Shown here: positions 23,306 through 30,866 of the stretch, in pieces
Position numbering within the stretch: the first letter of the stretch is position 1
Layout of the letters: each line of letters opens with the position of its first letter
NCBI GenBank assembly: GCA_000497835.1
Contig: KI547167.1
Coordinates: forward strand, 411,585 to 445,649
Length of the DNA stretch: 34,065 nt
Direction of reading: 5' to 3'
Source: a gamma proteobacterium L18
GTDB taxonomy: Bacteria; Pseudomonadota; Gammaproteobacteria; Pseudomonadales; Pseudomonadaceae
Notes under the pieces: model-generated
The model's input: the letters and a program-made list of their open reading frames with translations, nothing else
Told to the model about the DNA's origin: nothing
The model's database searches: none
Made by a program: the position numbers and the translations under genes

Positions 23306-24466
23306 TCAGCGCCCCTTGAACTGGGCGACGTTGTCGCCCGTCACAGGCGCCTGTGCACGCCCCACCGCCCCCAGGCGTTCGCCGGTCTTGGCGTCGAACA
23401 GCAACACCTTGGCCGGGTCGAATTGCAGATTCAGTGTTTCACCCACCTGCGGCGCCACGTCCGGCGCCAGGCGGCAGCAGACCTTGGTGTCGTTGAGGGT
23501 GACAAAAACCAGGGTGTCCGGGCCGGTAGGCTCGGTGACCTGTACTTCCGCGCGGATCGTCGGCAGGCCATTGGCTTCAGGGCTGGCCAGCACGATCTGC
23601 TCGGGGCGCATGCCCAGAATCACCTCGCGGTCTTCCAGGCCCGCATCGTTCATGCCCAACGGCAGCTCGCAGCGCGCCTGGCCGCTGTCCAGCAGGGCCA
23701 GCAGGCGGCCTTCCTTGCGCTGCAGGCGCAGGGGAATGAAGTTCATCGGCGGCGAGCCAATGAAGCTGGCCACGAACAGGTTGGCCGGGTCGTTGTAGAT
23801 GTCTTTCGGGGTACCGAACTGCTGGATGATGCCGTCCTTCATCACCGCCACCTTGTCACCCAGGGTCATGGCCTCGATCTGGTCGTGGGTCACGTACACC
23901 GTGGTGGTTTTCAGGCGCTGGTGCATCAGCTTGATTTCGGTACGCATCTCCACGCGCAGCTTGGCGTCGAGGTTGGACAGCGGTTCGTCGAACAGGTAGA
24001 TCTTGGGCCGCCGTGCCAGCGCCCGGCCCATGGCCACGCGCTGTTGCTGGCCACCGGACAGTTGCCCCGGCTTGCGATTGAGCAAGTGCTCGATCTGCAG
24101 CAGCTTGGACACCCGCGCCACTTCCTCGTCGATGGCGGCCGCCGACATCTTGCGGATCTTCAGGCCGAAGGCGATGTTCTCGCGCACGGTCATGGTCGGG
24201 TACAGCGCGTAGGACTGGAACACCATGGCGATGTCACGGTCCTTGGGACTCATGCCGCTGATGTCGGCGTTATCCACCAAAATCGCGCCGCCGGTAATGT
24301 TTTCCAGGCCGGCGATGCAGTTCATCAGGGTAGACTTACCGCAACCCGACGGCCCGACCAGAATCAGGAATTCGCCGGAATCGATTTTCAGCTGGATATC
24401 TTTCAAGGTGTCCGGCAAGCCGGCGCCATACGTCTTGATTACATTGCGCAGTTCTAGCGTTGCCAT
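23306..24466 (-). CDS. gtsD: Glucose ABC transporter ATPase (MalK/UgpC type)
   Basis: The cytoplasmic ATPase that powers import of glucose through GtsBC. The 386 residues have an ABC domain (1-235) with Walker A GPSGCGKST (38-46), Q-loop Gln84, signature LSGGQQQR (136-143), Walker B LFDEP (158-162) and a VTHDQ switch His near 193. A C-terminal TOBE-type regulatory domain (about 240-380) follows. All catalytic motifs are intact. An AGGGG site precedes the ATG, 4 bp after gtsC. In some genomes the gene is named malK or msmX, but the locus identifies it as gtsD. Confidence 0.96.
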   Translation of the reverse strand: MATLELRNVIKTYGAGLPDTLKDIQLKIDSGEFLILVGPSGCGKSTLMNCIAGLENITGGAILVDNADISGMSPKDRDIAMVFQSYALYPTMTVRENIAFGLKIRKMSAAAIDEEVARVSKLLQIEHLLNRKPGQLSGGQQQRVAMGRALARRPKIYLFDEPLSNLDAKLRVEMRTEIKLMHQRLKTTTVYVTHDQIEAMTLGDKVAVMKDGIIQQFGTPKDIYNDPANLFVASFIGSPPMNFIPLRLQRKEGRLLALLDSGQARCELPLGMNDAGLEDREVILGMRPEQIVLASPEANGLPTIRAEVQVTEPTGPDTLVFVTLNDTKVCCRLAPDVAPQVGETLNLQFDPAKVLLFDAKTGERLGAVGRAQAPVTGDNVAQFKGR

Positions 24467-24470
24467 GTTT

Positions 24471-25316
24471 CTACCCCTTGACCGCGCCGGCTGTCAGCCC
24501 ACGCAGGAAATACTTGCCGGCCATGACGTACACCAGCAGCGTTGGAAGGCCGGCGATCATTGCCGCGGCCATGTCTACGTTATATTCCTTGGCACCCGTG
24601 CTGGTGTTGACCAGATTGTTCAGCGCCACGGTGATCGGCTGCGAGTCGCCACTGGCGAACACCACGCCAAACAGGAAGTCGTTCCAGATCTGGGTGAACT
24701 GCCAGATCAGGCAGACCATGATGATCGGGATCGACATGGGCAGCAGAATCTTGTTGAAGATGGTGAAGAACCCCGCGCCGTCCAGCCGTGCAGCCTTCAC
24801 CAACGCATCCGGCACGCTGACGTAGTAGTTACGGAAGAACAGCGTAGTAAAGGCCAGCCCATATACAACGTGAACAATCACCAGACCGGTGGTGGTGTTG
24901 GCCAGACCGAATTTGCCCAGGGTGAATGAAGCCGGCAACAGCACGGTCTGGAACGGCAGGAAGCAGCCAAACAGCAACAGGCCGAAGAACAACTGCGAAC
25001 CGCGGAAACGCCACATGGACAGCACGTATCCGTTCATGGCACCGATGAAAGTGGAGATCAGCACGGCCGGTACGGTGATCTTCACCGAGTTCCAGAAGAA
25101 GCCGCCGACAATGTCCCAGGCCTTCAGCCAGCCGATGCCGGTGAACACTTCCGGCAGGCTGAGCAGGTTGCCGGTGCGGATGTCGTCCGGGGTCTTGAAG
25201 CTGGTCAGCAGCATCACCACCAGCGGCACCAGGTACACGGCAGCGGCGAGGATCAGCGTGGCGTAGATGGCCACGCGGCTGAAGCTGAGCGAGGATTTGC
25301 CATAGGCATTAGTCAT
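24471..25316 (-). CDS. gtsC: Glucose ABC transporter permease (MalG type)
   Basis: Inner-membrane permease subunit. The 281 residues have about six membrane helices, the first at about 15-37 (VAIYATLILAAAVYLVPLVV). The EAA loop that docks the ATPase reads ALVKAARLDGAGFFTIF near 175-195. It overlaps the gtsB end by 8 bases. The C terminus ends FLRGLTAGAVKG, as in MalG relatives. Confidence 0.95.
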   Translation of the reverse strand: MTNAYGKSSLSFSRVAIYATLILAAAVYLVPLVVMLLTSFKTPDDIRTGNLLSLPEVFTGIGWLKAWDIVGGFFWNSVKITVPAVLISTFIGAMNGYVLSMWRFRGSQLFFGLLLFGCFLPFQTVLLPASFTLGKFGLANTTTGLVIVHVVYGLAFTTLFFRNYYVSVPDALVKAARLDGAGFFTIFNKILLPMSIPIIMVCLIWQFTQIWNDFLFGVVFASGDSQPITVALNNLVNTSTGAKEYNVDMAAAMIAGLPTLLVYVMAGKYFLRGLTAGAVKG

Positions 25317-26217
25317 GGCGCTTGTTCCTCAATTCCGAATACAGGTACGGCACCAGGATCGCCAGGATCGCGCCCAGCATCAGCATGGCGCTGGCCGAGC
25401 CAATGCCCATCTGGCCACGGCTGAAGGTGAACGAATACATGAACATGGCCGGCAGGTCCGAGGAGTAGCCCGGGCCACCGGCGGTCATGGCCGCCACCAG
25501 GTCGAAGCTCTTGATGGCAATGTGCGCCAGAATCATGAACGCGCTGAAGAACACCGGCCGCAGGCTGGGCAGCACGATCTTCAGGTAGATGGTGGGCAGG
25601 CTGGCGCCGTCCACCTGGGCGGCACGAATGATCGACTGGTCGACCCCGCGCAGGCCGGCCAGGAACAGTGCCATGACGAAGCCCGAGGCCTGCCACACGG
25701 CGGCTATCACCAGGCAGTACACCACGCGGTCCTGATCGATCAGCCAGTCCAGGCGGAAGCCTTCCCAGCCCCAGTCACGCAGCATCTTGTCCAGCCCCAG
25801 GCCGGGGTTGAGCAGCCATTTCCAGGCGGTGCCGGTGACGATCATCGACAGGGCCATGGGGTACAGGTAGATGGTGCGCAGGAAGCCTTCGCGGCGAATG
25901 CGCTGGTCCAGCAGCACCGCCAAAAACACCCCCAGCACCAGGCTGATGCCGATGAACAGGCCACCGAACACCGCCAGGTTCTTGCTTGCCACCCACCAGC
26001 GATCATTGTCGAGCAGGCGCGCGTATTGCTGCAGGCCGACGAACTTGTACGTCGGCATGAAGGTGGAATTGGTGAAGGACAGTAGGAACGTCCAGAAGAT
26101 ATAGCCATAGAAACCGACCAGCACGAGCAGCATGCTTGGCGCCAGCACCACCTTGGGGAGCCAGCGTTGCAGCGCATCGAACGGCGAGGCCTTGCTGAAC
26201 ACAGCCACAGAGCTCAT
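25309..26217 (-). CDS. gtsB: Glucose ABC transporter permease (MalF type)
   Basis: Inner-membrane permease partner of GtsC. The ATG at 26217 (MSSVAVFSKASPF) was preferred because GGA lies at proper distance; another ATG at 26241 would add eight residues without a ribosome site. The 302 residues have six predicted helices, the first at VLAPSMLLVLVGFYGYIFW. The EAA loop reads IIRAAQVDGASLPTIYLKIV. A 12-bp perfect hairpin separates it from gtsA, so the binding protein can be expressed at a higher level than the permeases. Confidence 0.95.
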   Translation of the reverse strand: MSSVAVFSKASPFDALQRWLPKVVLAPSMLLVLVGFYGYIFWTFLLSFTNSTFMPTYKFVGLQQYARLLDNDRWWVASKNLAVFGGLFIGISLVLGVFLAVLLDQRIRREGFLRTIYLYPMALSMIVTGTAWKWLLNPGLGLDKMLRDWGWEGFRLDWLIDQDRVVYCLVIAAVWQASGFVMALFLAGLRGVDQSIIRAAQVDGASLPTIYLKIVLPSLRPVFFSAFMILAHIAIKSFDLVAAMTAGGPGYSSDLPAMFMYSFTFSRGQMGIGSASAMLMLGAILAILVPYLYSELRNKRHD

Positions 26218-26254
26218 CGAGAAATCCAGTGTAAAGGTCAATCGGCACCGAATC

Positions 26255-26293
26255 CCTGCGCCGGGGGATGGGGAGGGAGAACCCCGGCGCAGG
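26255..26293 (-). repeat. Perfect 12-bp hairpin between gtsA and gtsB
   Basis: CCTGCGCCGGGG (26255-26266) and CCCCGGCGCAGG (26282-26293) are exact reverse complements around a 15-nt loop. It lies 25 bp beyond the gtsA stop and 38 bp before the gtsB start. It has no T-run. By analogy with the malE-malF intergenic REP, it probably protects the gtsA message from 3' decay. Confidence 0.8.
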
Positions 26294-26318
26294 TATCGGA
26301 CGCGTTATCTATACGGCG

Positions 26319-27599
26319 TTACTTGGCCGAAGAGATACCGGCATACAGTTGCTTGGCAGCCTTGGCGGGATCGGCGTTCTTGTCACTCATGAAGTTGGTG
26401 ACAACGTCGAAGATCGCGCCTTGCACTGCCAGCGAAGTGGCCATGTTGTGCGCCATGCTCGGTTCCAGCTTGCCGGCCTTGTCGGCTTCGGCGAAGTCTT
26501 TGGCCGAGGCCTGGCCACAGCTGTCGAACTTGGTCATGTCCAGGTCGTTGCGAACCGGGATGGAGCCTTTGTTCTGGTTGAACACGTACTGGAATTCCGG
26601 CTCCAGCGCGACCTTGGCCAGGTCGTCACGCGCAGCGTTGTTGCCGGGGGTGTCGTTCTTCTTGGCCAGCTTGAACATGGCCAGGGAGTCGATGTTGTAG
26701 GTGTAGCTGCCCTGGGTGCCGGGGAATGGCACGCACTCGTAGTCGCTGCCGGCCTTCTTGCCTGCCGCGCTCCACTCGCTCTTGGCCCAGTCACCCATGA
26801 TCTGCATGCCGGCCTTGCCGCTGATGACCTTGGCCGCTTCCAGGTTCCAGTCCTGGCCAGCGCCGTCCGGGTCCATGTAGGTCTTGAGCTTTTTGAGTTC
26901 GGTGAACACCTTGGTCATTTCAGCGCCGGTGAGGGTGGCCTCATCCTGGTCGATGAAGGCTTTCTTGAAGCCGTCGGCGCCCATGATGCTCAGTACCATG
27001 TCTTCGAACACGGTGCTGTCCTGCCATGGCTGGCCACCGTGGGCGATCGGGATAATGCCCGCAGCCTTCAGCTTGTCGCCGGCCGCGTAGAGTTCTTCCA
27101 GGGTGGTGGGGGCCTTGGCGATGCCGGCCTTCTTGAAGGCCTCGGGGTTGACCCACAGCCAGTTGACGCGGTGGATGTTCACCGGCACGGCCACGTAATG
27201 GCCTTCGAATTTCATGGTATTGGAGACGGTTTTCGACAGCAGCTTGTCCCAGTTGTTGGCCTTGGCCACTTCGTCAACATTGGTCAGCAGCCCCAGGGAC
27301 GCCCATTCCTGAATGTCCGGGCCCTTGATCTGCGCGGCAGATGGCGGGTTGCCCGACACGGCACGGGTTTTCAGCACGGTCATGGCCGCAGCACCGCCGC
27401 CACCTGCGACAGCGCTGTCTTGCCAGGTGTAGCCGTCTTTCTCGACCAGTTGTTTCAGTACACCCACAGCCTTGGCTTCACCGCCCGAGGTCCACCAGTG
27501 CACCACTTCGACGGTGCCTTTGGAGTCGGCAGCGTGAGCAGCGAGGGGAAACAGGGTGGCAAGCGAAATGACAGCGGCGAGGCGATTGATCGCGTTCAT
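26319..27599 (-). CDS. gtsA: Periplasmic glucose-binding protein of the Gts ABC transporter
   Basis: Captures glucose in the periplasm and delivers it to GtsBC. The 426 residues begin with a signal peptide ([20 protein letters not shown], then AHA with cleavage near residue 23). The extracellular solute-binding fold starts at [18 protein letters not shown], a typical family-1 sugar-binding N terminus. Two Trp in VHWWTSGGE and a Trp in [14 protein letters not shown] are likely sugar contacts. The ATG at 27599 has AGGGA upstream; an ATG at 27632 would add 11 residues before the signal peptide. An AACAACAA motif adjoins the ribosome site. First gene of gtsABCD-oprB. Confidence 0.96.
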   Translation of the reverse strand: MNAINRLAAVISLATLFPLAAHAADSKGTVEVVHWWTSGGEAKAVGVLKQLVEKDGYTWQDSAVAGGGGAAAMTVLKTRAVSGNPPSAAQIKGPDIQEWASLGLLTNVDEVAKANNWDKLLSKTVSNTMKFEGHYVAVPVNIHRVNWLWVNPEAFKKAGIAKAPTTLEELYAAGDKLKAAGIIPIAHGGQPWQDSTVFEDMVLSIMGADGFKKAFIDQDEATLTGAEMTKVFTELKKLKTYMDPDGAGQDWNLEAAKVISGKAGMQIMGDWAKSEWSAAGKKAGSDYECVPFPGTQGSYTYNIDSLAMFKLAKKNDTPGNNAARDDLAKVALEPEFQYVFNQNKGSIPVRNDLDMTKFDSCGQASAKDFAEADKAGKLEPSMAHNMATSLAVQGAIFDVVTNFMSDKNADPAKAAKQLYAGISSAK

Positions 27600-27613
27600 C
27601 GGATTCCCTTTTT

Positions 27614-27621
27614 TTGTTGTT
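27614..27621 (-). promoter_or_regulatory. AAnAAnAA (Hfq/Crc-type) motif upstream of gtsA
   Basis: On the minus strand AACAACAA is a perfect CA-motif and runs into an A-tract leading to the AGGGA ribosome site, 15-22 nt before the ATG. It is a strong candidate for Hfq/Crc repression of glucose uptake when preferred carbon sources are present. Confidence 0.7.
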
Positions 27622-27668
27622 ATGCATTGCAAGTCTGATGCTTGCGCTGCGATGGAGTGTAAACAGGG

Positions 27669-27690
27669 TCGTTAGTACGCCAGGTAACGA
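27669..27690. promoter_or_regulatory. Inverted repeat TCGTTA-N10-TAACGA upstream of gtsA, candidate GltR site
   Basis: Perfect 6-bp arms with a centre-to-centre distance of about one and a half helical turns, 70-91 bp upstream of the gtsA start. GltR, encoded in this window, is known to control gts genes in pseudomonads. Its binding sequence was not recognised here, so the link is inferred. Confidence 0.4.
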
Positions 27691-27701
27691 AGCGATGCAC
27701 A

Positions 27702-27723
27702 ATTGTCACCAGCCGGTGACAAT
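27702..27723. repeat. Palindrome ATTGTCACC-AGCC-GGTGACAAT at the epimerase stop codon
   Basis: Perfect 9-bp arms (27702-27710, 27715-27723). It overlaps the last codons and stop of the epimerase gene and lies about 105 bp upstream of gtsA. It could be an operator for gtsA or a 3'-end hairpin. There is no T-run. Confidence 0.55.
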
Positions 27724-28971
27724 GTGCTGCCCGCCCAGTTTTGCCAGGCCACTGGCCAGGCTGGGCGCCAGCGGCAGGCGCGGTAACAGCACGGCTTGCA
27801 GGGCGTGATACAGGTCGGGCTTGCCGGCCCACACCTTGGCGCTGGGGCGGTTGTGCTCGTCCAGTTCGTGGTGCCAACTGCCGTGTTCATGGTCCAGCAG
27901 GTGCTGGGCGGCGAACTCCCAGAATTCGCGGTACCACTGCTCGTAAACGTGCTCGCCGGTGCGCCGCAGCAACGCGGCGGAGGCGGCGACGGCCTCGCAG
28001 GTGACCCAATGCATGCGTTGGCGCACCACGGGCTGGTCCTGCCAGTCCAGGGTGTACACCAGACCGGGCGCACCATCGACATGCCAGGCCGTGCGGCAGG
28101 CCTGTTCAAACAACCCACGGGCGTCGGCCAGCAACCAGGTGGGCGCCGGGCGCACCGCGTCCAGCAGCGCGGCTTCGAGGTGCAGCAGCAACCGGGCCCA
28201 TTCGAAGGCGTGCCCGGGCGTGCTGCCGTAGGGCCGGAAAGGGTCGTCGGGACGAGCGTGGTTGTATTCCAGGTCGGCCTCCCAACCGGGGTGAAAATGC
28301 TCGATCACCCGATACTGGTTGCGCGCCGCATGCTGATGAATCACCCGCTCGGCGATGCGCAGGGCGCGCTCCAGCCAGCGGGTGTCACGGGTCACGTCAG
28401 CCAGGGCAAGGAAGGCCTCGACGCTGTGCATGTTGCTGTTGGCGCCCCGGTAGGCTTCTTCGCGGCTCCAGATGCGGTCGAAGGACTCTCGCATGGCGCC
28501 CTCCTCCTCGTTCCAGAAGCGCTGTTCGATCACCTCAATGGCCTGGTCCAGCAACGCCTGCGCACCGGGCCTGCCGGCCACCACGGCGCTGCTGGCGGCC
28601 AGGGCGACGAAGGCGTGCAGATAGGCGGCTTTGCTTAAGTCACCGTCGGCGGCGTGGGCCACGGCATACCAGCCGCCCTGATCAGCGTCACGCAGGCAGC
28701 CGTTGAGCGCGGCCAGGCCGTGGTCGACCAAGGGCGCAGCGCCCGGCAGGCCTTGCAGGGTGGCCAGGGCAAAGCTGTGGGTCATGCGCGCGGTGATCAG
28801 GGTTTGCGCCGGGGCGTCGGGCAGCCAGCCGCGTTCGTCGAGGTGGCCGAAGCCTTCGGGCAGTCGCGAGGCGCGGGCGAAATCCAGCAGGCGCAGGCCT
28901 TCGGCGGCGAGCCAGTTGTGGTGGGCGGGGATGTTGAGCCAGCTGTTGAAGTCGAGGGGGAGCCTGTCCAT
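27706..28971 (-). CDS. AGE-family sugar epimerase/isomerase
   Basis: A predicted cytoplasmic (alpha/alpha)6-barrel enzyme of the N-acylglucosamine 2-epimerase/mannose isomerase/YihS superfamily. The 421 residues have no signal peptide. Barrel landmarks are TARMTHSFALATL (about 60-72), the catalytic-region GSTPGHAFEWARLLL (about 248-262; the His is a likely acid/base), HWVTCEAVAASAALLR and GKPDLYHALQAVLLP near the C terminus. AAGG lies upstream of the ATG. It is 106 bp upstream of gtsA on the same strand, inside the glucose region. Candidate activities are glucose-fructose or mannose-fructose isomerisation, or 2-epimerisation. The substrate is not known. A 20-bp palindrome covers its stop codon. 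Confidence 0.88.
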   Translation of the reverse strand: MDRLPLDFNSWLNIPAHHNWLAAEGLRLLDFARASRLPEGFGHLDERGWLPDAPAQTLITARMTHSFALATLQGLPGAAPLVDHGLAALNGCLRDADQGGWYAVAHAADGDLSKAAYLHAFVALAASSAVVAGRPGAQALLDQAIEVIEQRFWNEEEGAMRESFDRIWSREEAYRGANSNMHSVEAFLALADVTRDTRWLERALRIAERVIHQHAARNQYRVIEHFHPGWEADLEYNHARPDDPFRPYGSTPGHAFEWARLLLHLEAALLDAVRPAPTWLLADARGLFEQACRTAWHVDGAPGLVYTLDWQDQPVVRQRMHWVTCEAVAASAALLRRTGEHVYEQWYREFWEFAAQHLLDHEHGSWHHELDEHNRPSAKVWAGKPDLYHALQAVLLPRLPLAPSLASGLAKLGGQHIVTGW

Positions 28972-29420
28972 GGGGGGCCTTGGGGGTTTTTATTGTTGGT
29001 GGGGGGAGTTTAAACAATGGGGGGCTGGGGGGTGGGGAATGAAATGTCACGGGGGTGTGACGATGGGGGTTGGGGTGGGGTTGGAGGTGCATGTCTTGAG
29101 TTTTCTAGCGTTCTTGAGATCGAGCGCCGCCCGCGCGGCGCTTCGCGGGCAGAGCCCGCTCCCACGCTTGTTTCGGGCCAGTTATGCCAATGCCATTTCC
29201 AGGTCAGCCTTGTTTGTTCACTGCAGATTTGTGGTGGTGCTACCAAGGCGGACCAGGTGATCCCTCAGGCAAAACTGGCCCGAAACAAACGTGGGACCGG
29301 GCTCTGCCCGGGAAGCGCCGTGCGGACGGCGCTCGATCTCAAGGGCGCCAGAGCAACAACGCCATGCACCTGTACGCCCTGACGCAATCTCCAGCCAAGC
29401 CTGTAGCCTGGCGGCAGCGG
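28972..29420. other. Gene-free 449-bp region: G-rich tract plus long inverted repeat
   Basis: I see no credible gene here. The left part (about 28974-29090) is extremely G-rich on the plus strand. Its runs at 29001-29034 (G6, G6, G6, G4) and 29051-29080 (G5, G5, G4, G4) could form G-quadruplexes, and a GTCAC/GTGAC pair lies at 29046-29060. The right part holds the long inverted repeat at 29113-29343. The stretch should also carry the promoter of the epimerase gene and the end of the gtrS transcript. A small hairpin GTAGC/GCTAC lies near 29402-29423, at the end of gtrS. Confidence 0.7.
29113..29343. repeat. Long imperfect inverted repeat (76-nt arms) with nested REP hairpins
   Basis: Left arm 29113-29188 and right arm 29268-29343 match as reverse complements at 70 of 76 positions around a 79-nt loop. 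Each arm contains its own small hairpin: GCGGGCAGAGCCCGC on the left and CCGGGCTCTGCCCGG on the right. Two of the six mismatches swap a G-C pair for a C-G pair in these small hairpins, so each arm keeps its local fold. Similar in layout to the element at 16441-16612. Confidence 0.85.
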
Positions 29421-30866
29421 CTACGTGCGAGGCAGATAGAGGGTCACCCGCAACCCCCGCTCAGGCAAATTCTGCAAACTCACCTCCCCCCCATGACTGT
29501 GCGCAATATTGCGCGCAATCCCCAACCCCAACCCGTACCCATGCTGGTTGCCCGACAACCGAAAATGCGGCTCAAACACCTTCTCCAACCGCGGCGCCGG
29601 CACCCCCGGCCCTTCATCGTCCACGTGCAGGATGAACGCCAAGGCATTGTCCTCCACATGCAAATGCGCCCGCTCTCCGTACTTCAAGGCATTGTCGATC
29701 AGATTGCCCATGCAGCGTTTCAGCGCCAGCGGCTTGCCCGGATAGGGCTTCCACGCGCCGCCATGCAGGGTCACGCGACCATTGCCTTCGGGCGCGACGA
29801 AGGGTTCGATCAGGCAATCAAGCACATGATTGAGGTCCACCGGTTCGATGTTTTCGTGGATATCGGTGTCTTTTACGCACTGCAGCGCGCCTTTGACCAG
29901 CAGCTCCAACTCGTCCAGGTCACGGGTGAATTTGGCCGCCAAGGGGTCGTCTTCCAGCAACTCCACCCGCAGCCGCAGGCGCGTGATGGGTGTGCGCAGG
30001 TCGTGGGAAATGGCGCTGAACAACTGGCTGCGCTCGGTCAGGTAGCGGCTGATGCGCCCGCGCATGGCGGTGAAGGCGCGGCTTACTTCAATCACTTCGC
30101 TGCCACCGCCCTCCACTTCCGGCTCTTCGGGCTCGGCGCCCAGCGACAGCTCGCGGGCGGCGCGGGCCAGGCGCTTGAGCGGGCGGCTTTGCCAGTGCAC
30201 CAGCAGGCCGATGAACAACAGCAGGAACGAGCTGGTGAGCAGGATGAACCACCACTGCTGGGTGGGCAGGCCTTCTTCCTCAAGGCTGGTGTAGGGCTCG
30301 GGCAGCAGCGAGGCGATGTACAGCCATTCGCCCTCGCCCAGGCGAATCTGGGTGACCAGCACCGGCGGGTTAACCGGCTCAAGCGTCAGCGAGTAGTGCG
30401 CCCAGGAGCGCGGCAGTTCATCCAGGGACAGGCCAGTGTTGAAAATGCGCAGGTCCTGGGGGCTGACGAACTGCACCGAAATGTCCATCTGCGAGCCCAG
30501 GCGTTCGCGCAGCACTTCGTCCACCGCATGCACAACCGCCGCTTTGCGCGGCGTGAGGTCAAGCACGCGCATGTCCAGCGGCCGGTCGTTGAGCGACACC
30601 ACGAAGCGCGTGCCACCCATGCTGCGCAACTGGTCCAGCACCATGGGCCGGTAGGCCAACGGCAACGAGCGGAAGTAGCTGACGCTGGCCGACATGGAAT
30701 GGGCCAGGCTGCGCGCGCTGGTGACCAGCCCCTCAAGCTGGGTGGCGCGCAATTGCGAGACCCAGATCAGGCTCGACAGCGCCTGCGCCAGCAGCACCAC
30801 CAGCAAGGTCAGCAGCAGCATGCGCCCCAGCAGCGAGCGCGGCACCAGCCGCTTAAGCCGTGACAA
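29421..30866 (-). CDS. gtrS: Sensor histidine kinase GtrS (GltS)
   Basis: The membrane kinase that partners GltR and controls glucose transport genes; in pseudomonads it responds to periplasmic sugar acids such as 2-ketogluconate. The TTG at 30866 gives 481 residues and a 14-base overlap with gltR. A GTG at 30890 (489 residues) or GTG at 30845 are alternatives; none has a strong ribosome site. TM1 is at about 14-36, with a periplasmic loop to about 205, TM2 WWFILLTSSFLLLFIGLLV, and HAMP. His288 in AISHDLRTPITRL is the phospho-acceptor. Asn residues in MGNLIDNALKYG, DEGPGVP and GYGLGLGIARNIA complete an intact catalytic domain. Confidence 0.93.
   Translation of the reverse strand: MSRLKRLVPRSLLGRMLLLTLLVVLLAQALSSLIWVSQLRATQLEGLVTSARSLAHSMSASVSYFRSLPLAYRPMVLDQLRSMGGTRFVVSLNDRPLDMRVLDLTPRKAAVVHAVDEVLRERLGSQMDISVQFVSPQDLRIFNTGLSLDELPRSWAHYSLTLEPVNPPVLVTQIRLGEGEWLYIASLLPEPYTSLEEEGLPTQQWWFILLTSSFLLLFIGLLVHWQSRPLKRLARAARELSLGAEPEEPEVEGGGSEVIEVSRAFTAMRGRISRYLTERSQLFSAISHDLRTPITRLRLRVELLEDDPLAAKFTRDLDELELLVKGALQCVKDTDIHENIEPVDLNHVLDCLIEPFVAPEGNGRVTLHGGAWKPYPGKPLALKRCMGNLIDNALKYGERAHLHVEDNALAFILHVDDEGPGVPAPRLEKVFEPHFRLSGNQHGYGLGLGIARNIAHSHGGEVSLQNLPERGLRVTLYLPRT

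Noticed and set aside
27702..27723. Palindrome at the epimerase stop read as a terminator
   Set aside because: No T-run follows on the minus strand, and the next gene gtsA needs a promoter there. An operator or 3'-end hairpin fits better.
29184..30863. 559-codon open frame antisense to gtrS that begins inside the long inverted repeat
   Set aside because: GtrS has a complete kinase signature in the opposite strand. The antisense product is Gln/Arg/His-rich shadow sequence.
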